Source: Burkholderia glumae LMG 2196 = ATCC 33617
GTDB lineage: Bacteria > Pseudomonadota > Gammaproteobacteria > Burkholderiales > Burkholderiaceae
DNA: 64,000 nucleotides
Direction of reading: 5' to 3'
Assembly (NCBI RefSeq): GCF_000960995.1
Contig: NZ_CP009432.1
Coordinates: 80,523-144,522, forward strand
This document shows, piece after piece, positions 9,580 to 18,561 of this stretch. The position numbers and the translations under genes are program-made. Below the pieces are notes generated by a model. It was not told where the DNA came from, did not search any database, and saw nothing but the letters and a program-made list of their open reading frames with translations. Within the stretch, counting starts at the first letter, position 1; every line of letters begins with the position of its first letter.

Positions 9580-11142
9580 TCAGCGGTTGAGGCCAGCAGA
9601 CATTCTCCAAGGCATGAGATCGGCGTAGTCGTCGGCGGTTGCAGCGAGCGGCAACCTGGTGAACAGCCAGACCAGATAGCGATACGGCTCGATGCCGTTC
9701 GCCTTGCACGTCTCGACGAGGGAGTACAGGTTGGCACTGGCCTGCGCACCGGCGACCGTATCAGAGAACAGCCAGCCCTTGCGGCCGACGACGAACGGCC
9801 TTATCGCGTTCTCGCACAGGTTGTTCGAGATCGGCCAGTTGCCGTTCTCGACGTAGCGGACCAGCTTGGGCCACTGTCCGTTCATGTACTGCAATGCCTT
9901 GCCGAGCAAACTCGACGGCACGACGCCCGGCAGATGCTCGATTAGCATGCGCTCGATGATGACGAGCACGCGGGCGCTGTACCGGGCGCGCAGCCGTCGC
10001 CGACGTTCAGACTCCCACTTCGCGCTGCGCGCCTCGGCCGCGAACAGCTTGCCGATCAGTGCCACGAAGCGTGTGGCCAGCAGATCCGGTGAGCGTGCCG
10101 CCTTCGGCACCGACTCCTCGGCCTTGATGAAGCCGCGGCGCACGTGTGCCCAGCATCCGAGATGCACGAGCTGGTGATCGTGGGCGATGCCGTTATAGAG
10201 CTCGTAGCCATCCGTCATCAGCGCAGTGCCGGGCTGTACACCGGCATACAGCTTCTGCGCATGTTGAGCACCGCGCCCGGGCGAGTAGGAGAACATCCGC
10301 ACGGACGGCCCCGAGCCGTTGACCTGCGCCCACAGGTAACTCTTCGTCTGCGGCCTTCGTCCTGGTTCCTTCAGCACCTGGAACGTGGTTTCGTCGCCGT
10401 AGATCAAGTTCGATTCGAGCAGCGCGTCGCGCATCAGGTTGATCACCGGCTGCGTGGCCAGACCTACCCGCACCACGCTGGCGGCCAGCGTATTCGACGA
10501 GATGTCACCGCCGAAGCGACGCAGCAGTGTGGCCTGACGATACAGCGGCATGCCGTACTGATACTTGCCGGTGATGATCCACGCCAGCGCGGATTCCGTG
10601 AGCAGCCCGCGCGGAATGATGCGCGTCGGCGCCAGCGTGACCTTGATGCCGAGATCGCAGCATGGGCACGCGTACTTGACCCGCTGGTGCTGAACGACGC
10701 GCACTTGCTCGGGAATCACGTCGAGCTGTTCGCTCGTTTCCACGCCGATCTCGACGAGGGCCTGGCCGTCATGGGCGCAGAACCGTTCGGACTCGGGCAG
10801 CTCGTGCCGCACGACCTCGCGCGGCAGATTCGGATCGAGTGGTTTGCGCCCGCGCTTGCCTCGCGTGTGGGCCGCGACCGATGTACCGGGCATATCCTCG
10901 CGCGCGGGCGCGTCGGCAGTCGTCGCCAGCGCCTCGGCTTCGTTGAACAGGCCGAGCTGGTCGGCATGGCGCGCCTCGCTCGAGGCGCCGAACAGTTCGT
11001 GCTTGTAGGCCCGCAGTTTCTCTTCGGCCAGATCGCGCTGAGCCGTCACGAGCCGAAGCTCACCGCGCAGCGCATCGCGTTCGGCGAGCAGTGCCTGGTA
11101 TTGCTCAACACTCGGCATGACGGGGCTGTTCGGCATGGCCAA
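9580..11142 (-). CDS. tnpC: IS66 transposase TnpC
   Basis: This 520-residue transposase has the IS66 order: an N-terminal leucine-zipper-like coiled coil (EQYQALLAERDALRGEL), a zinc-finger-like segment with CPCCD, a DDE catalytic core including YGDETTFQV and LMTDGYELYNG, and the C-terminal NNLCENAIRPFVVGRKGWLF block. It is intact, and an identical-looking copy lies at 56955-58517. It follows tnpB on the minus strand. Alternative ATGs two or more codons in are possible. Confidence 0.93.
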   Translation of the reverse strand: MAMPNSPVMPSVEQYQALLAERDALRGELRLVTAQRDLAEEKLRAYKHELFGASSEARHADQLGLFNEAEALATTADAPAREDMPGTSVAAHTRGKRGRKPLDPNLPREVVRHELPESERFCAHDGQALVEIGVETSEQLDVIPEQVRVVQHQRVKYACPCCDLGIKVTLAPTRIIPRGLLTESALAWIITGKYQYGMPLYRQATLLRRFGGDISSNTLAASVVRVGLATQPVINLMRDALLESNLIYGDETTFQVLKEPGRRPQTKSYLWAQVNGSGPSVRMFSYSPGRGAQHAQKLYAGVQPGTALMTDGYELYNGIAHDHQLVHLGCWAHVRRGFIKAEESVPKAARSPDLLATRFVALIGKLFAAEARSAKWESERRRRLRARYSARVLVIIERMLIEHLPGVVPSSLLGKALQYMNGQWPKLVRYVENGNWPISNNLCENAIRPFVVGRKGWLFSDTVAGAQASANLYSLVETCKANGIEPYRYLVWLFTRLPLAATADDYADLMPWRMSAGLNR

Positions 11143-11167
11143 TTAGACCACGCCACCTGCGTGGTGT

Positions 11168-11518
11168 TCAGCTCATCCGCGCGTAATATCGCTGGGGATG
11201 CTTCTGGATCACGGCCAGGTCGATGCCGTCGAGCAGCCAGTGCAACTGCTCGGTGCTGATCGTGATCGTGTCGCCACCGTTCGGCCAGACGAAGCGGTCG
11301 GCTTCGAGTCGCTTGAGCAGTAACCAGAAACCGTTGCCGCCCCAGCCGAGGATCTTGACTCGATCACGACGGCGGTTGCCGAAGACGAACAGCGCCGAGG
11401 TCATTGAGTTCAGGCGCATCGCCTGTTCGACCAGGATCGACAGCCCGTTGATGCCCATGCGGAAGTCGACCGGATCGCGATGCAGGTAGACCTTCAGCCC
11501 TTCGTCGAACCGGAACAC
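11168..11518 (-). CDS. tnpB: IS66 accessory protein TnpB
   Basis: This 116-residue protein has the conserved IS66 Orf2 sequence VYLHRDPVDFRMGINGL, LFVFGNRRRDRVKIL and LHWLLDGIDL. It is required for IS66 transposition in known elements, but its biochemical role is unclear. It overlaps the end of tnpA and precedes tnpC by 25 bp. Confidence 0.93.
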   Translation of the reverse strand: MFRFDEGLKVYLHRDPVDFRMGINGLSILVEQAMRLNSMTSALFVFGNRRRDRVKILGWGGNGFWLLLKRLEADRFVWPNGGDTITISTEQLHWLLDGIDLAVIQKHPQRYYARMS

Positions 11519-12003
11519 GGCAGCCTCCCGAGCATCTGGACGAGCATCGTCAGTTCATCGAAGTTCGCCTGGCTCAGCTCCAAGGAAACGCCGTTTGGTA
11601 AGTGCACCTTCAGCGAGGACACCGCAGCCGATTTAGCCGGAGTGGGGGCAGCCGCAGAGGTGACGACCTGCATGAAGGCTGATTCCTCAGGCACGGAAGC
11701 CGTCGACAACTCGACGCGAGCCTCTCGTGACGGCTCCGCCGCGGAGCTGGCTATCTCGCCCGCGGCTTGTTCGCGCTGATACTTGGAAATCCACGTCCGA
11801 ACGAGGTTCGGATTGATGTCGTGCTCCATGGCCGTCCGCGCGATCGACACCCCTGGCTTCAGACACGCCTGTATCAACTCGCGCTTCGCATCCTCGTCGT
11901 ACTTGCGCCGTCCGTCTCGCTTGCGATCGGCCACCAACCGGCTCTGCAAACCTCCGTGTTGCTCGTTCATGCACACCTGTCCACGCTCATTGAACATGGA
12001 CAC
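11494..12003 (-). CDS. tnpA: IS66 accessory protein TnpA (helix-turn-helix)
   Basis: The N-terminal half resembles IS3/IS66 OrfA DNA-binding proteins (RKYDEDAKRELIQACL, then NPNLVRTWISKYQRE). The C-terminal half has the LPNGVSLELS motif typical of IS66 TnpA. Starts are possible at GTG 12003 or ATG 11997 or 11970. The stop overlaps tnpB, which suggests translational coupling. In copy 2 the same gene is split by IS481. Confidence 0.88.
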   Translation of the reverse strand: MSMFNERGQVCMNEQHGGLQSRLVADRKRDGRRKYDEDAKRELIQACLKPGVSIARTAMEHDINPNLVRTWISKYQREQAAGEIASSAAEPSREARVELSTASVPEESAFMQVVTSAAAPTPAKSAAVSSLKVHLPNGVSLELSQANFDELTMLVQMLGRLPCSGSTKG

Positions 12004-12058
12004 GTAGCCTCGGTGAATCAGCCTCGTCGTGCAATGGCGTCCTTCAAAGAGCGCTTAC

Positions 12059-12972
12059 AGATTGCGCTGCAACTGAGGCAAATGAGTCGCCTGGCGAAAG
12101 GAGATCTCAGCATGCCCGAGGCTCGCAGATGGGAGGTGTCTCACCTCGTCGCCACGGCCATCGTTGCGGCGTCGGCTGGCGCTTTGACCACGGTATTTTT
12201 TCGACAGCCAGATCTGAATCTGCAATTACTTGGGACAGCCCTGCTGTTTGGATACTGCTCGGGAATTGTGGCTCGCGTTGCTATTCGCCCCTACATCGCC
12301 ATTCCTGCGCTCATTATTGCTGCTGGGCCCGCAATCATTGCAACGGCGCTTTGGCAAGACGCACCACATCGTTACCTGTCCTGCATGTTTGCGATCTTCT
12401 TGCTCGGTGGGTGTGAGACTGCTCTGTATGTGTATAAGACGGCATCAAGGCATATTACGACACGCCTCGACATGTCTGTACTTGCGTATCACGACCCAGT
12501 CACCGGTCTTGCGAATCGTCTGGGATTGCAGCGCGCCTATCGTCTCGCCGTTGCGAAGTCATCGATGATCGCCGTCCACTGCCTCGATCTGGACGGCTTT
12601 AAGGGTGTGAACGACTCCTTTGGACACTCCGCCGGAGACGACCTCCTGGTTCAGGTGGCACGAAGAATTCGGGCTGTCATGCCCGAAGGCTCGGTTGTAG
12701 CCCGGATGGGGGGAGACGAATTTGTTGCTCTCCAATTCGATACATCAGATGATATCGACGCCTACGCGATCGGCCGAAGCATTGTTCAGGAGCTGGCAAA
12801 GCCGTTTCCAGTGGGAAACGAGAATATTCAGATAACGGCCAGCTTGGGATTTGCGGTAGCGCCGGCGCATCGAAGCAATCTAGGCGAACTACTAAAACTG
12901 GCCGATGCCGCGTCCTATCACATTAAGAAGTCTGGTGGTGGTGGCGCGATAAGCTCGTTGAATCTCCAATGA
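12059..12972 (+). pseudogene. Diguanylate cyclase, C-terminal part (split by IS66 and inversion)
   Basis: The frame enters from the IS66 end and carries several membrane helices, then a GGDEF domain with DPVTGLANR, DLDGFKGVNDSFGH and the active-site motif MGGDEF. No RxxD inhibitory site is seen upstream of GGDEF. The missing first 66 residues lie at 58543-58740 on the minus strand. They join in frame across the shared 8-bp AGATTGCG, giving YKIALQLRQMSRLAKGDLSMPEARR. An internal ATG at 12112, preceded by AAAGGAG, could still give a shortened protein with all of GGDEF and most membrane helices, so residual activity is possible. In family terms the protein would make cyclic di-GMP. Confidence 0.88.
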
Positions 12973-13099
12973 AGTATTTTCGCACGATAAGCCACGGCGG
13001 AGGTTGACCTGGCGGGTCAGATCCGCCACAGGCAATCCCCGGGACGCTGTCACGTTAGCGGAGTATGTTCACAAGGGGCGCAAGCTCGGCCTGCATGTT

Positions 13100-13826
13100 T
13101 CACGCTGCAGACGAATTCTGGGTGATCTCGGTCAATTCACGCCACGTCGAGAAGCGTGCGGCGAGGCGAGTGCGATAAAGCGAAGCACACAGCAGATGCC
13201 GCTTCAGGGCGAAGTGCTGGCGGATCAGCCCGAAGCTCGCGAGGAAAGCCTGAGTGCGCGTCGGGTCGAAATCCCCGCATGCGTCGCTCGCGTTCGCGGG
13301 TCGGCTAATGGCTGTTTTCGGCGCGGTTGTTCACGCGGGCAGCGGCTTTCACTAACATGTGCTTGACGTGGGCGAGTTCGGGAATATCGGCCATGGCCGC
13401 CGAGTAACTGCGCAATTGGTCGGTGACGATCCTCCGCGGTGCCGGGCAGGTACGCAGCACACGCTGAAAAAAGCGCTTCGCTGCGGCCTTGTCGCGCTGC
13501 TTCTGCAGCAGGATATCCAGTTCGGCACCGTGTTCGTCGACCGCTCGCCACAGTAGCCAGGGCTCGCCACGCAGATTCACGAACATTTCGTCCAGATGTC
13601 AGATGCGGCCAGGCTTTTGTCGCGTAGCCTTGACGCGCCGGGCGAAGGTCGCACCGAATTTTTTGCACCATCGGCGGATCGTCTCGTAGCTGACGATCAC
13701 GCCGCGCTCTAATAGCAGCTCCTCGATGTCGCGTCGGCTCAGCTGGAAGCGGAAATACCCGCGCACCGCCTGGCTGATGATCGCTGCGGGGAGTCGATGG
13801 CCGTGGTAGAGCGCTGGCGGTTTCAT
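13100..13826 (-). pseudogene. IS6-family transposase, interrupted by stop codons
   Basis: Reading the minus strand from 13826 gives a typical IS6/IS26-type start (PPALYHGHRLP, then YFRFQLSRRDIEELLLERG). A TGA then replaces the expected Trp before HLDEMFV near 13597. The frame continues through DILLQKQRDKAAAKRFF and TDQLRSYSAA, is stopped again by TAG after AENSH, and resumes to a C-terminus at 13100. An end-like sequence GGACGCTGTCACGTTAGCG lies at about 13041. It is inactive through point mutations, not deletion. Confidence 0.85.
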
Positions 13827-13841
13827 CCCTCCATCTGTCGG

Positions 13842-14240
13842 CTACGCGTATTTGTCACCTACCGTAGTACGAATCGGATGGGTATCGTAGACGATGATCA
13901 TCCGCTCGATGAGCCCATCGTCGTCGAATTCGAAAACATCGATGCACTCGAAACGCACTGCGGACCCATCTTTTAGCCCCCAGTCATAGACGAAGTAACC
14001 GGTTGCACGTCGGGCCCCTTTCGTGCTAGTGCAGATGTCGATAGGAGTTATTTTGCTTCCTCCCGACGCTGCATTGACCTTCTCAAAGAATGGCTCAGGG
14101 AGCATCCAGCCGAGAAGCGGCGAAAAGATCTGGGCGTCCGGCTTGAATAATGCACAGATCGCCGCGACATCGCCGCGCTCCAACTCCGCGAGATAGTTGC
14201 GAACCTGCTGCGTGTATATTGCTTCTGACGATGAGGCCAT
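13842..14240 (-). CDS. SnoaL-like / NTF2-fold protein
   Basis: About 132 residues with the features of the SnoaL/NTF2-like fold: an N-terminal helix (YTQQVRNYLAELERGD), VAAICALFKPDAQIFSPLLG, and a C-terminal strand region FECIDVFEFDDDGLIERMIIVYD. Such proteins are small cyclases, isomerases or stress-linked ligand binders; the substrate is unknown. GGAGA lies seven bases upstream of the ATG at 14240, which favours this start over the ATG at 14246. It is divergent from the LysR gene, a usual regulator-target layout. Its last codons run into IS6-derived sequence, so the C-terminus may be altered. Confidence 0.75.
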   Translation of the reverse strand: MASSSEAIYTQQVRNYLAELERGDVAAICALFKPDAQIFSPLLGWMLPEPFFEKVNAASGGSKITPIDICTSTKGARRATGYFVYDWGLKDGSAVRFECIDVFEFDDDGLIERMIIVYDTHPIRTTVGDKYA

Positions 14241-14387
14241 CTTCATTCTCCGATCATTCGTTGACAACTCCGCGCTTTCGAACGGACGCGCATCCGGTAC
14301 TGGCAAGATAGCGATGCACCGATGACAGAACAATCGAAAAATCCGCAACCCGGGTATGCAACCCATGCATACCCATTGGCCGACCTT

Positions 14388-15263
14388 ATGCGGCCGCTGC
14401 CGCCGCTGGCAGCGTTCCAGTCATTCGTCGCCGCGGCGCAACTCGGGAGCATCAGCAGAGCCGCTGACCATTTGTGTCGAACGCAAGGCGCGTTGAGCCG
14501 TCAGGTCCAGCAACTGGAATCCCACTATCGGTGCCCACTTTTTGTGCGCCACGCGTCGGGGCTGACGCTGACGGCGGAAGGAAGCGAACTATTGGTCGTG
14601 GCCGTAAGCGTACTCACGCAACTGGTTCAACACGCAGATATTCACGCGAAGACAGCGCCTATCGTCACCCTGCGATTGCCATCCACGTTCGCGATTCGTT
14701 GGTTGCTTCCACGGCTGGCGGATATTAATAGCGCGTTGCCTGGAACAGAACTTCGCATCTCCACATCATCGGACGACACGCCGGATTTCACTACGTCTGA
14801 CGTAGACGCCATCGTTGTTCGTGGAACTGGGCAGTGGGCGGGTATGGATGCGATTCCATTGTTTGCTGAGCAACTCACACCGATGTGCACAAGCGAAATG
14901 GCCGCATCGCTTGGCTCGGCAGCTGACCTTGCTCATGTCACATTGCTCCATCCCGGGCATGGCCGTGAGGAGTGGCGATGCTGGCTGGAATTCATTGGGG
15001 CACGGCAGATCGACGCGAGCCGTGGCCTCGTTTTGGACTCCCTCGAATCGACGCTCGCCGCTGCGGCTGAAGGGCATGGGGTTGCAATAGGTGATCTCAG
15101 GATGGCGAGCGACCGCCTACGGACGAAGCAACTGGTGACGCCTTTTATCGAGGTGGCGCAAAACGGCTTGTCGTACTTCGTCGTCTACCCATCCCGACGC
15201 GTTGCACAGTCCAAGATTCGCGCCCTCGCTGACGTCTTGCTGCGGCTTGCGCGGGAAGACTGA
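14388..15263 (+). CDS. LysR-family transcriptional regulator
   Basis: From MRPLPPLAAF the protein has the LysR winged HTH (FVAAAQLGSISRAADHL, then ALSRQVQQLE and LFVRHASGLTLTAEG), followed by a two-lobe effector domain (TLRLPSTFAIRWLLPRL onward). This GcvA-like arrangement is typical of beta-proteobacterial LysR proteins. An upstream in-frame ATG at 14322 would add 22 residues that do not resemble the family. The divergent SnoaL-like gene is the likely target. The gene ends just before an integrase remnant. Confidence 0.9.
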   Translation: MRPLPPLAAFQSFVAAAQLGSISRAADHLCRTQGALSRQVQQLESHYRCPLFVRHASGLTLTAEGSELLVVAVSVLTQLVQHADIHAKTAPIVTLRLPSTFAIRWLLPRLADINSALPGTELRISTSSDDTPDFTTSDVDAIVVRGTGQWAGMDAIPLFAEQLTPMCTSEMAASLGSAADLAHVTLLHPGHGREEWRCWLEFIGARQIDASRGLVLDSLESTLAAAAEGHGVAIGDLRMASDRLRTKQLVTPFIEVAQNGLSYFVVYPSRRVAQSKIRALADVLLRLARED

Positions 15264-15279
15264 TTGTGTCAAGAAAATC

Positions 15280-15826
15280 AGTCCTGTACGCGACCGACCT
15301 GCGGCGCGCGGAGCTGGCCGTTGCCACCACCGGCGACCTGTCGCGCAAGGCGCTCGACGGCGCGCTCAAGGACGCCTACTTGCTGCGCGTGGACGGTAAG
15401 GGCCGGCGCCGGCGCGAAGTGCCAATGCCGGACAGGCTGATGGATCTGCTGCGCGCGCGGCGAGCTACTGGCACTTGAGAGCGCGCCGGCCGACAAGCCG
15501 CTCGTGGCGCACCTGGTCGCGGGCGAGGCGCTGCATCCGAACACGATCGGTGCGCTCTTCAAGGGATCTTCACGCGGGTTGCCGAGTGGCTCGCGCCGAG
15601 CTACCCGGGCGCCGCGGCCGACCTACAACGCGCGAGCACGCGCTGGCCACACCAAACGTTCGCCAACCAAGGTCTGGACGCCGCTGCCGACATCCGCGAC
15701 ATGCGATCGCTGCTCGGCCACGCGAGCCCGGTCACCGCCACCCACTACGCGAAGGGCGAGTACTAGACCGTCGAGGTGCTCTTCAACGCCGCGCTCGACG
15801 GCGCCCGCTGCGGTGCGCGAGGCGGA
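15280..15826 (+). pseudogene. Fragment of DUF3701-type tyrosine recombinase (left of IS21)
   Basis: The translation matches the integrase at 30260-32020 from YATDLRRAELAVATTGDLSRKAL to KGRRRREVPMP, then is frameshifted near 15470. Later segments continue in other frames (HPNTIGALFKG, then CSATRAR). The last readable codons, GAG GCG GA, run directly into the IS21 target duplication, and the sequence resumes at 18139. It is a dead copy lacking the N-terminal half. Confidence 0.8.
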
Positions 15827-15893
15827 TGTCAACGTCGGACGTAATTTCCCCAGAAGTGTCGAAGTAAAATTCCCCACCCTGTTCGGACGGTGA

Positions 15894-16760
15894 TCAGCCG
15901 GCGACGTGATCGAATGGGTTCCTTCGGGGGCGGCCCGGGCGCCGGCGAGCCGGTTCAGCGGGCACGGGGTTCAGGGAAGACGGACGGTTGCGCAGATGGT
16001 CCGGCAGCAGATCGGCGTGTTCTCGCAGGCGGTACGATGTGCCTTCGATCTGCACGACGATCGCGTGGTGCAGCAGCCGGTCGAGCAACGCCGCGGCCAC
16101 CACGCTGTCGCCGAACACGTCACCCCATTCACCGAAGCTGCGGTTGGACGTCAGGATGATCGCGCAGCGCTCGTAGCAGGCGTTGACGAGCTGGAAGAAC
16201 AGATTGCCGCCGTTGGAGCCGATGGGCAGGTAGCCGATCTCGTCGACGATGAGCAGGCTGTTACGGGCAAGGAAGCGCACGCGCTGCGCCAGGTTGCCTT
16301 CCCGTTCGGCCTTGGCCATCGAGTTCACGATCTCGGCCAGAGAGCCGAAGTAGACGCTCTTGCCCGCGCGTACGGCTTCCACGCCCAGCGCAATGGACAG
16401 GTGCGATTTGCCCGTGCCGGGCGGCCCCAGGAAGTGAACGGTCTGCCGTCGTTCGATGAACTCGAGTTGCGCAAGCGTCATGATGCGATCGCGATCCAGG
16501 CTCGGCTGGAAGCTGAAGTCGTAGCCGGCCAGCGTCTTGATCGTGCCGAGCCGCGCGGTCTGCAGCGCCATCCGGATGCGGCGTGTTTCGCGTGTCGTGA
16601 ACTCCTCGCCCAGCAACGTTTCCAGCACTTCGAGCATCGAACTGTCGCCTTGCTCGAAGCGGTTCAGGGTGGCATCCAGCGTTTCGAGCGCGCGCGGCAT
16701 GCGCAGGCCGACGAGATAGCGTCGGATGCGCTCCAGTGTCGAGGCAGGCATGCTGTTCAT
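15894..16760 (-). CDS. istB: IS21 helper ATPase IstB
   Basis: The 288-residue AAA+ protein has the Walker A motif GPPGTGKSHL, Walker B with LLIVDEIGYLP, and the sensor region ILTSNRSFGEWG. IstB helps the IstA transposase select and capture target DNA. Its ATG overlaps the istA stop (ATGA at 16757-16760). The C-terminal tail is Pro/Arg rich (PARRRPGRPRRN). Confidence 0.93.
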   Translation of the reverse strand: MNSMPASTLERIRRYLVGLRMPRALETLDATLNRFEQGDSSMLEVLETLLGEEFTTRETRRIRMALQTARLGTIKTLAGYDFSFQPSLDRDRIMTLAQLEFIERRQTVHFLGPPGTGKSHLSIALGVEAVRAGKSVYFGSLAEIVNSMAKAEREGNLAQRVRFLARNSLLIVDEIGYLPIGSNGGNLFFQLVNACYERCAIILTSNRSFGEWGDVFGDSVVAAALLDRLLHHAIVVQIEGTSYRLREHADLLPDHLRNRPSSLNPVPAEPARRRPGRPRRNPFDHVAG

Positions 16761-18007
16761 GCGGTCCTCCCGGCTTCTGCGAGACGTCTTGCGACCTGGT
16801 CATAGAACGACAGGGGCCGGCGAGCCACGCTCGCCGTCACCGATGGCACGGGGTGCCGTGCCTGCTGCTTACGCTGGTTTGCACGCCGATGACCGGGCAG
16901 CAGCGAGGTTCGTCGTCGGCCTTCTAGCACGGGATGAACCGCCAGCAGTTCACCGTCCTCGTAGATGCGGATCTCGTGCGCCAGACTGTGAACGTCGAGC
17001 ACGCGCTTGCGCGTACGATCGGGCACGCTGTAGTAATTGCCACCGACCGAGACGAGACCTTCATGGCTCACGCGCCGTTCAAGCCGGATCACGCCGTTGA
17101 AGGTGCCGGGCGGCAACGCCTGCAGCGTAGGACGCTCCTCATTGAAGTGCTGAGCGACGACGCGGTGCGTCGTGCCGTGCACGCGGACATTGGCGACCGT
17201 GTCGAGCCACTCGCGCAGTTGGCGGTTCAGGTCGGCGAGGTTCTGGAAACGGCGCGCCAGGAAGAAGTCCTGCCGGATGTATCGATACGGGCGCTCGATC
17301 TTGCCCTTGGTCTTGGCGCGATACGCCTTGCAGGCCCGCGGCGCGAAGCCGTAGTGCTGCGCAAACGCGACCAGCTTCGCGTTGTAGACGATGTGCCTCT
17401 CGACTTCGCTGAGCACGGCAGCCTTCATTCGGTCGTACAGAATCTCACGCGGAGCGCCGCCGAGGTGCTCGAACGCTTCCATGTGGCAGCGCAAGACGGT
17501 CTGCAGGTCCTGATGCTCGACGAAGCGTCCCCAGAGATAGCGGCTGTGCCCGAGTACAATCGAGAACAGCCAGATCGAACGCCGCTGGCCGGGCGCGTCG
17601 TCGAACTCGACACTGAAGTGCGCGAAGTCCACTTGAGCCTGATGGCCGGCGGGCGTCTCAAAGCGTACCTCGAAGCCGCGCTGGCGGGGCGGCCGGACCT
17701 CCCGAACCAGGTCGCCCAGCGCCGTGCGACCGCCCGCGTAACCCATCGCCCGGACCTCACGCAGCAGACGCTCGACGCTCAATTCGGGAAACTCGCGTAC
17801 GCGTTCGGTGATGTACTGGACGAACGGATCGACCACGCACGGTCGCGGCGTACGTGGACCGTAACGCGGCGCCTGAACGCCATTCCTGATGTATTTGCGA
17901 ACGGTCTTGCGGTCCATACCCAGTCGAGCGGCGATGGCCGAAATACTCAGCCCTTGCCGATGCAATTCCAGAATCGTCATCACTTCCTCCAGCTCGACCA
18001 CCGACAC
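16757..18007 (-). CDS. istA: IS21 transposase IstA
   Basis: The N-terminal HTH reads ILELHRQGLSISAIAARLG then DRKTVRKYI. The DDE core is visible around QVDFAHFSV, LGHSRYLWGRF and EILYDRMKAAV, followed by the C-terminal NYYSVPDRTRK domain. The open frame extends upstream to 18031, but the family start best matches the GTG at 18007 (VSVVELEEVMTILEL). It overlaps istB by four bases. Confidence 0.92.
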   Translation of the reverse strand: MSVVELEEVMTILELHRQGLSISAIAARLGMDRKTVRKYIRNGVQAPRYGPRTPRPCVVDPFVQYITERVREFPELSVERLLREVRAMGYAGGRTALGDLVREVRPPRQRGFEVRFETPAGHQAQVDFAHFSVEFDDAPGQRRSIWLFSIVLGHSRYLWGRFVEHQDLQTVLRCHMEAFEHLGGAPREILYDRMKAAVLSEVERHIVYNAKLVAFAQHYGFAPRACKAYRAKTKGKIERPYRYIRQDFFLARRFQNLADLNRQLREWLDTVANVRVHGTTHRVVAQHFNEERPTLQALPPGTFNGVIRLERRVSHEGLVSVGGNYYSVPDRTRKRVLDVHSLAHEIRIYEDGELLAVHPVLEGRRRTSLLPGHRRANQRKQQARHPVPSVTASVARRPLSFYDQVARRLAEAGRTA

Positions 18008-18138
18008 CCCCACGACGGATCTCCAGGGCAATATGGTCAGCGATCGACAGGACGGCGCCGCTACCGCGGCGCCGTCAGATAAAAAAACTGGGGAAAATTA
18101 CTTCGACGAAAGTGGGGAGTATCTATCCGACGCTGACA

Positions 18139-18420
18139 GCGGATCGGGAGCTCGATGTCGGGCCGCCCGATCGGCCGCCTTCACGCGGGGTACGGTCGAC
18201 CTGACGTTGCGCATTTCGCCGAAGCGCCCGGGCGGGCGCGGTGAGACGGGGGCCGAGCGCGTTCGCGAGCGCATCGAGCACAATCTGCTCGCCCGGTATC
18301 GGCGCACGCCGACGCGCGACGGCTAGACCGCGCTGCAGGGGAAGTTTGCTTCGGCCGACCTGGTTGACTGCTAGATCGATGATCTCATCAGGGCGACCGT
18401 ACTCGCCGCTGATCTCCACT
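18139..18420 (+). pseudogene. Integrase C-terminal fragment (right of IS21)
   Basis: This continues the integrase remnant across the IS21 insertion. Its codons align with 29930-30262, for example GAG CTC GAT GTC GGG against TAG CTC GAC GTC GGG. The stretch LRISPKRPGGRGETGAERVRERIEH matches, after a frameshift, the region beyond the integrase stop in the more complete copy. In-frame stops occur later, at about 18326 and 18372. It shows that the integrase family once read through this point. Confidence 0.7.
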
Positions 18421-18561
18421 GCCGGAGATAGAGGCGCGCCGCGGTAAAACGGATAAAGCCGGCGCGCTAACTACCGCAAGCAGCATTTTGTCGAGGCGTC
18501 TTAGCCATCGCGTTACTCCGGGGCGGGAAGACGTCGTTCGGAAGGGAACGTGGTTGTACTG

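Larger units (their letters stand above)
9555..12058 (-). mobile_element. IS66-family element, copy 1 (2504 bp, uninterrupted)
   Basis: Terminal repeats match at 19 of 23 positions: the outer end at 12058 reads inward GTAAGCGCTCTTTGAAGGAC, and the end at 9555 reads GTACGCGGTCTTTTAACGAC. It contains the usual tnpA, tnpB and tnpC genes. The two flanks do not share a target duplication. Instead, the flank at 12059-12066 (AGATTGCG) matches the flank of copy 2 at 58543-58550. This shows recombination between the two copies. Confidence 0.93.
15827..18138 (-). mobile_element. IS21-family element, 2312 bp
   Basis: The ends are inverted repeats: TGTCAACGTCGGA at 15827 and, read inward from 18138, TGTCAGCGTCGGA. 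Internal repeats with AAGTAA and TTCCCC follow, as in IS21 multiple binding sites. A 5-bp duplication GCGGA flanks the element (15822-15826 and 18139-18143). It carries istA and istB on the minus strand and looks intact. It was inserted into the already decayed integrase copy. Confidence 0.93.

Noticed and set aside
10144..11259. 371-codon plus-strand frame over IS66 tnpC
   Set aside because: Antisense shadow of TnpC, repeated in copy 2 for the same reason.
16934..18082. 382-codon plus-strand frame opposite istA
   Set aside because: Antisense shadow of a recognisable IstA transposase.
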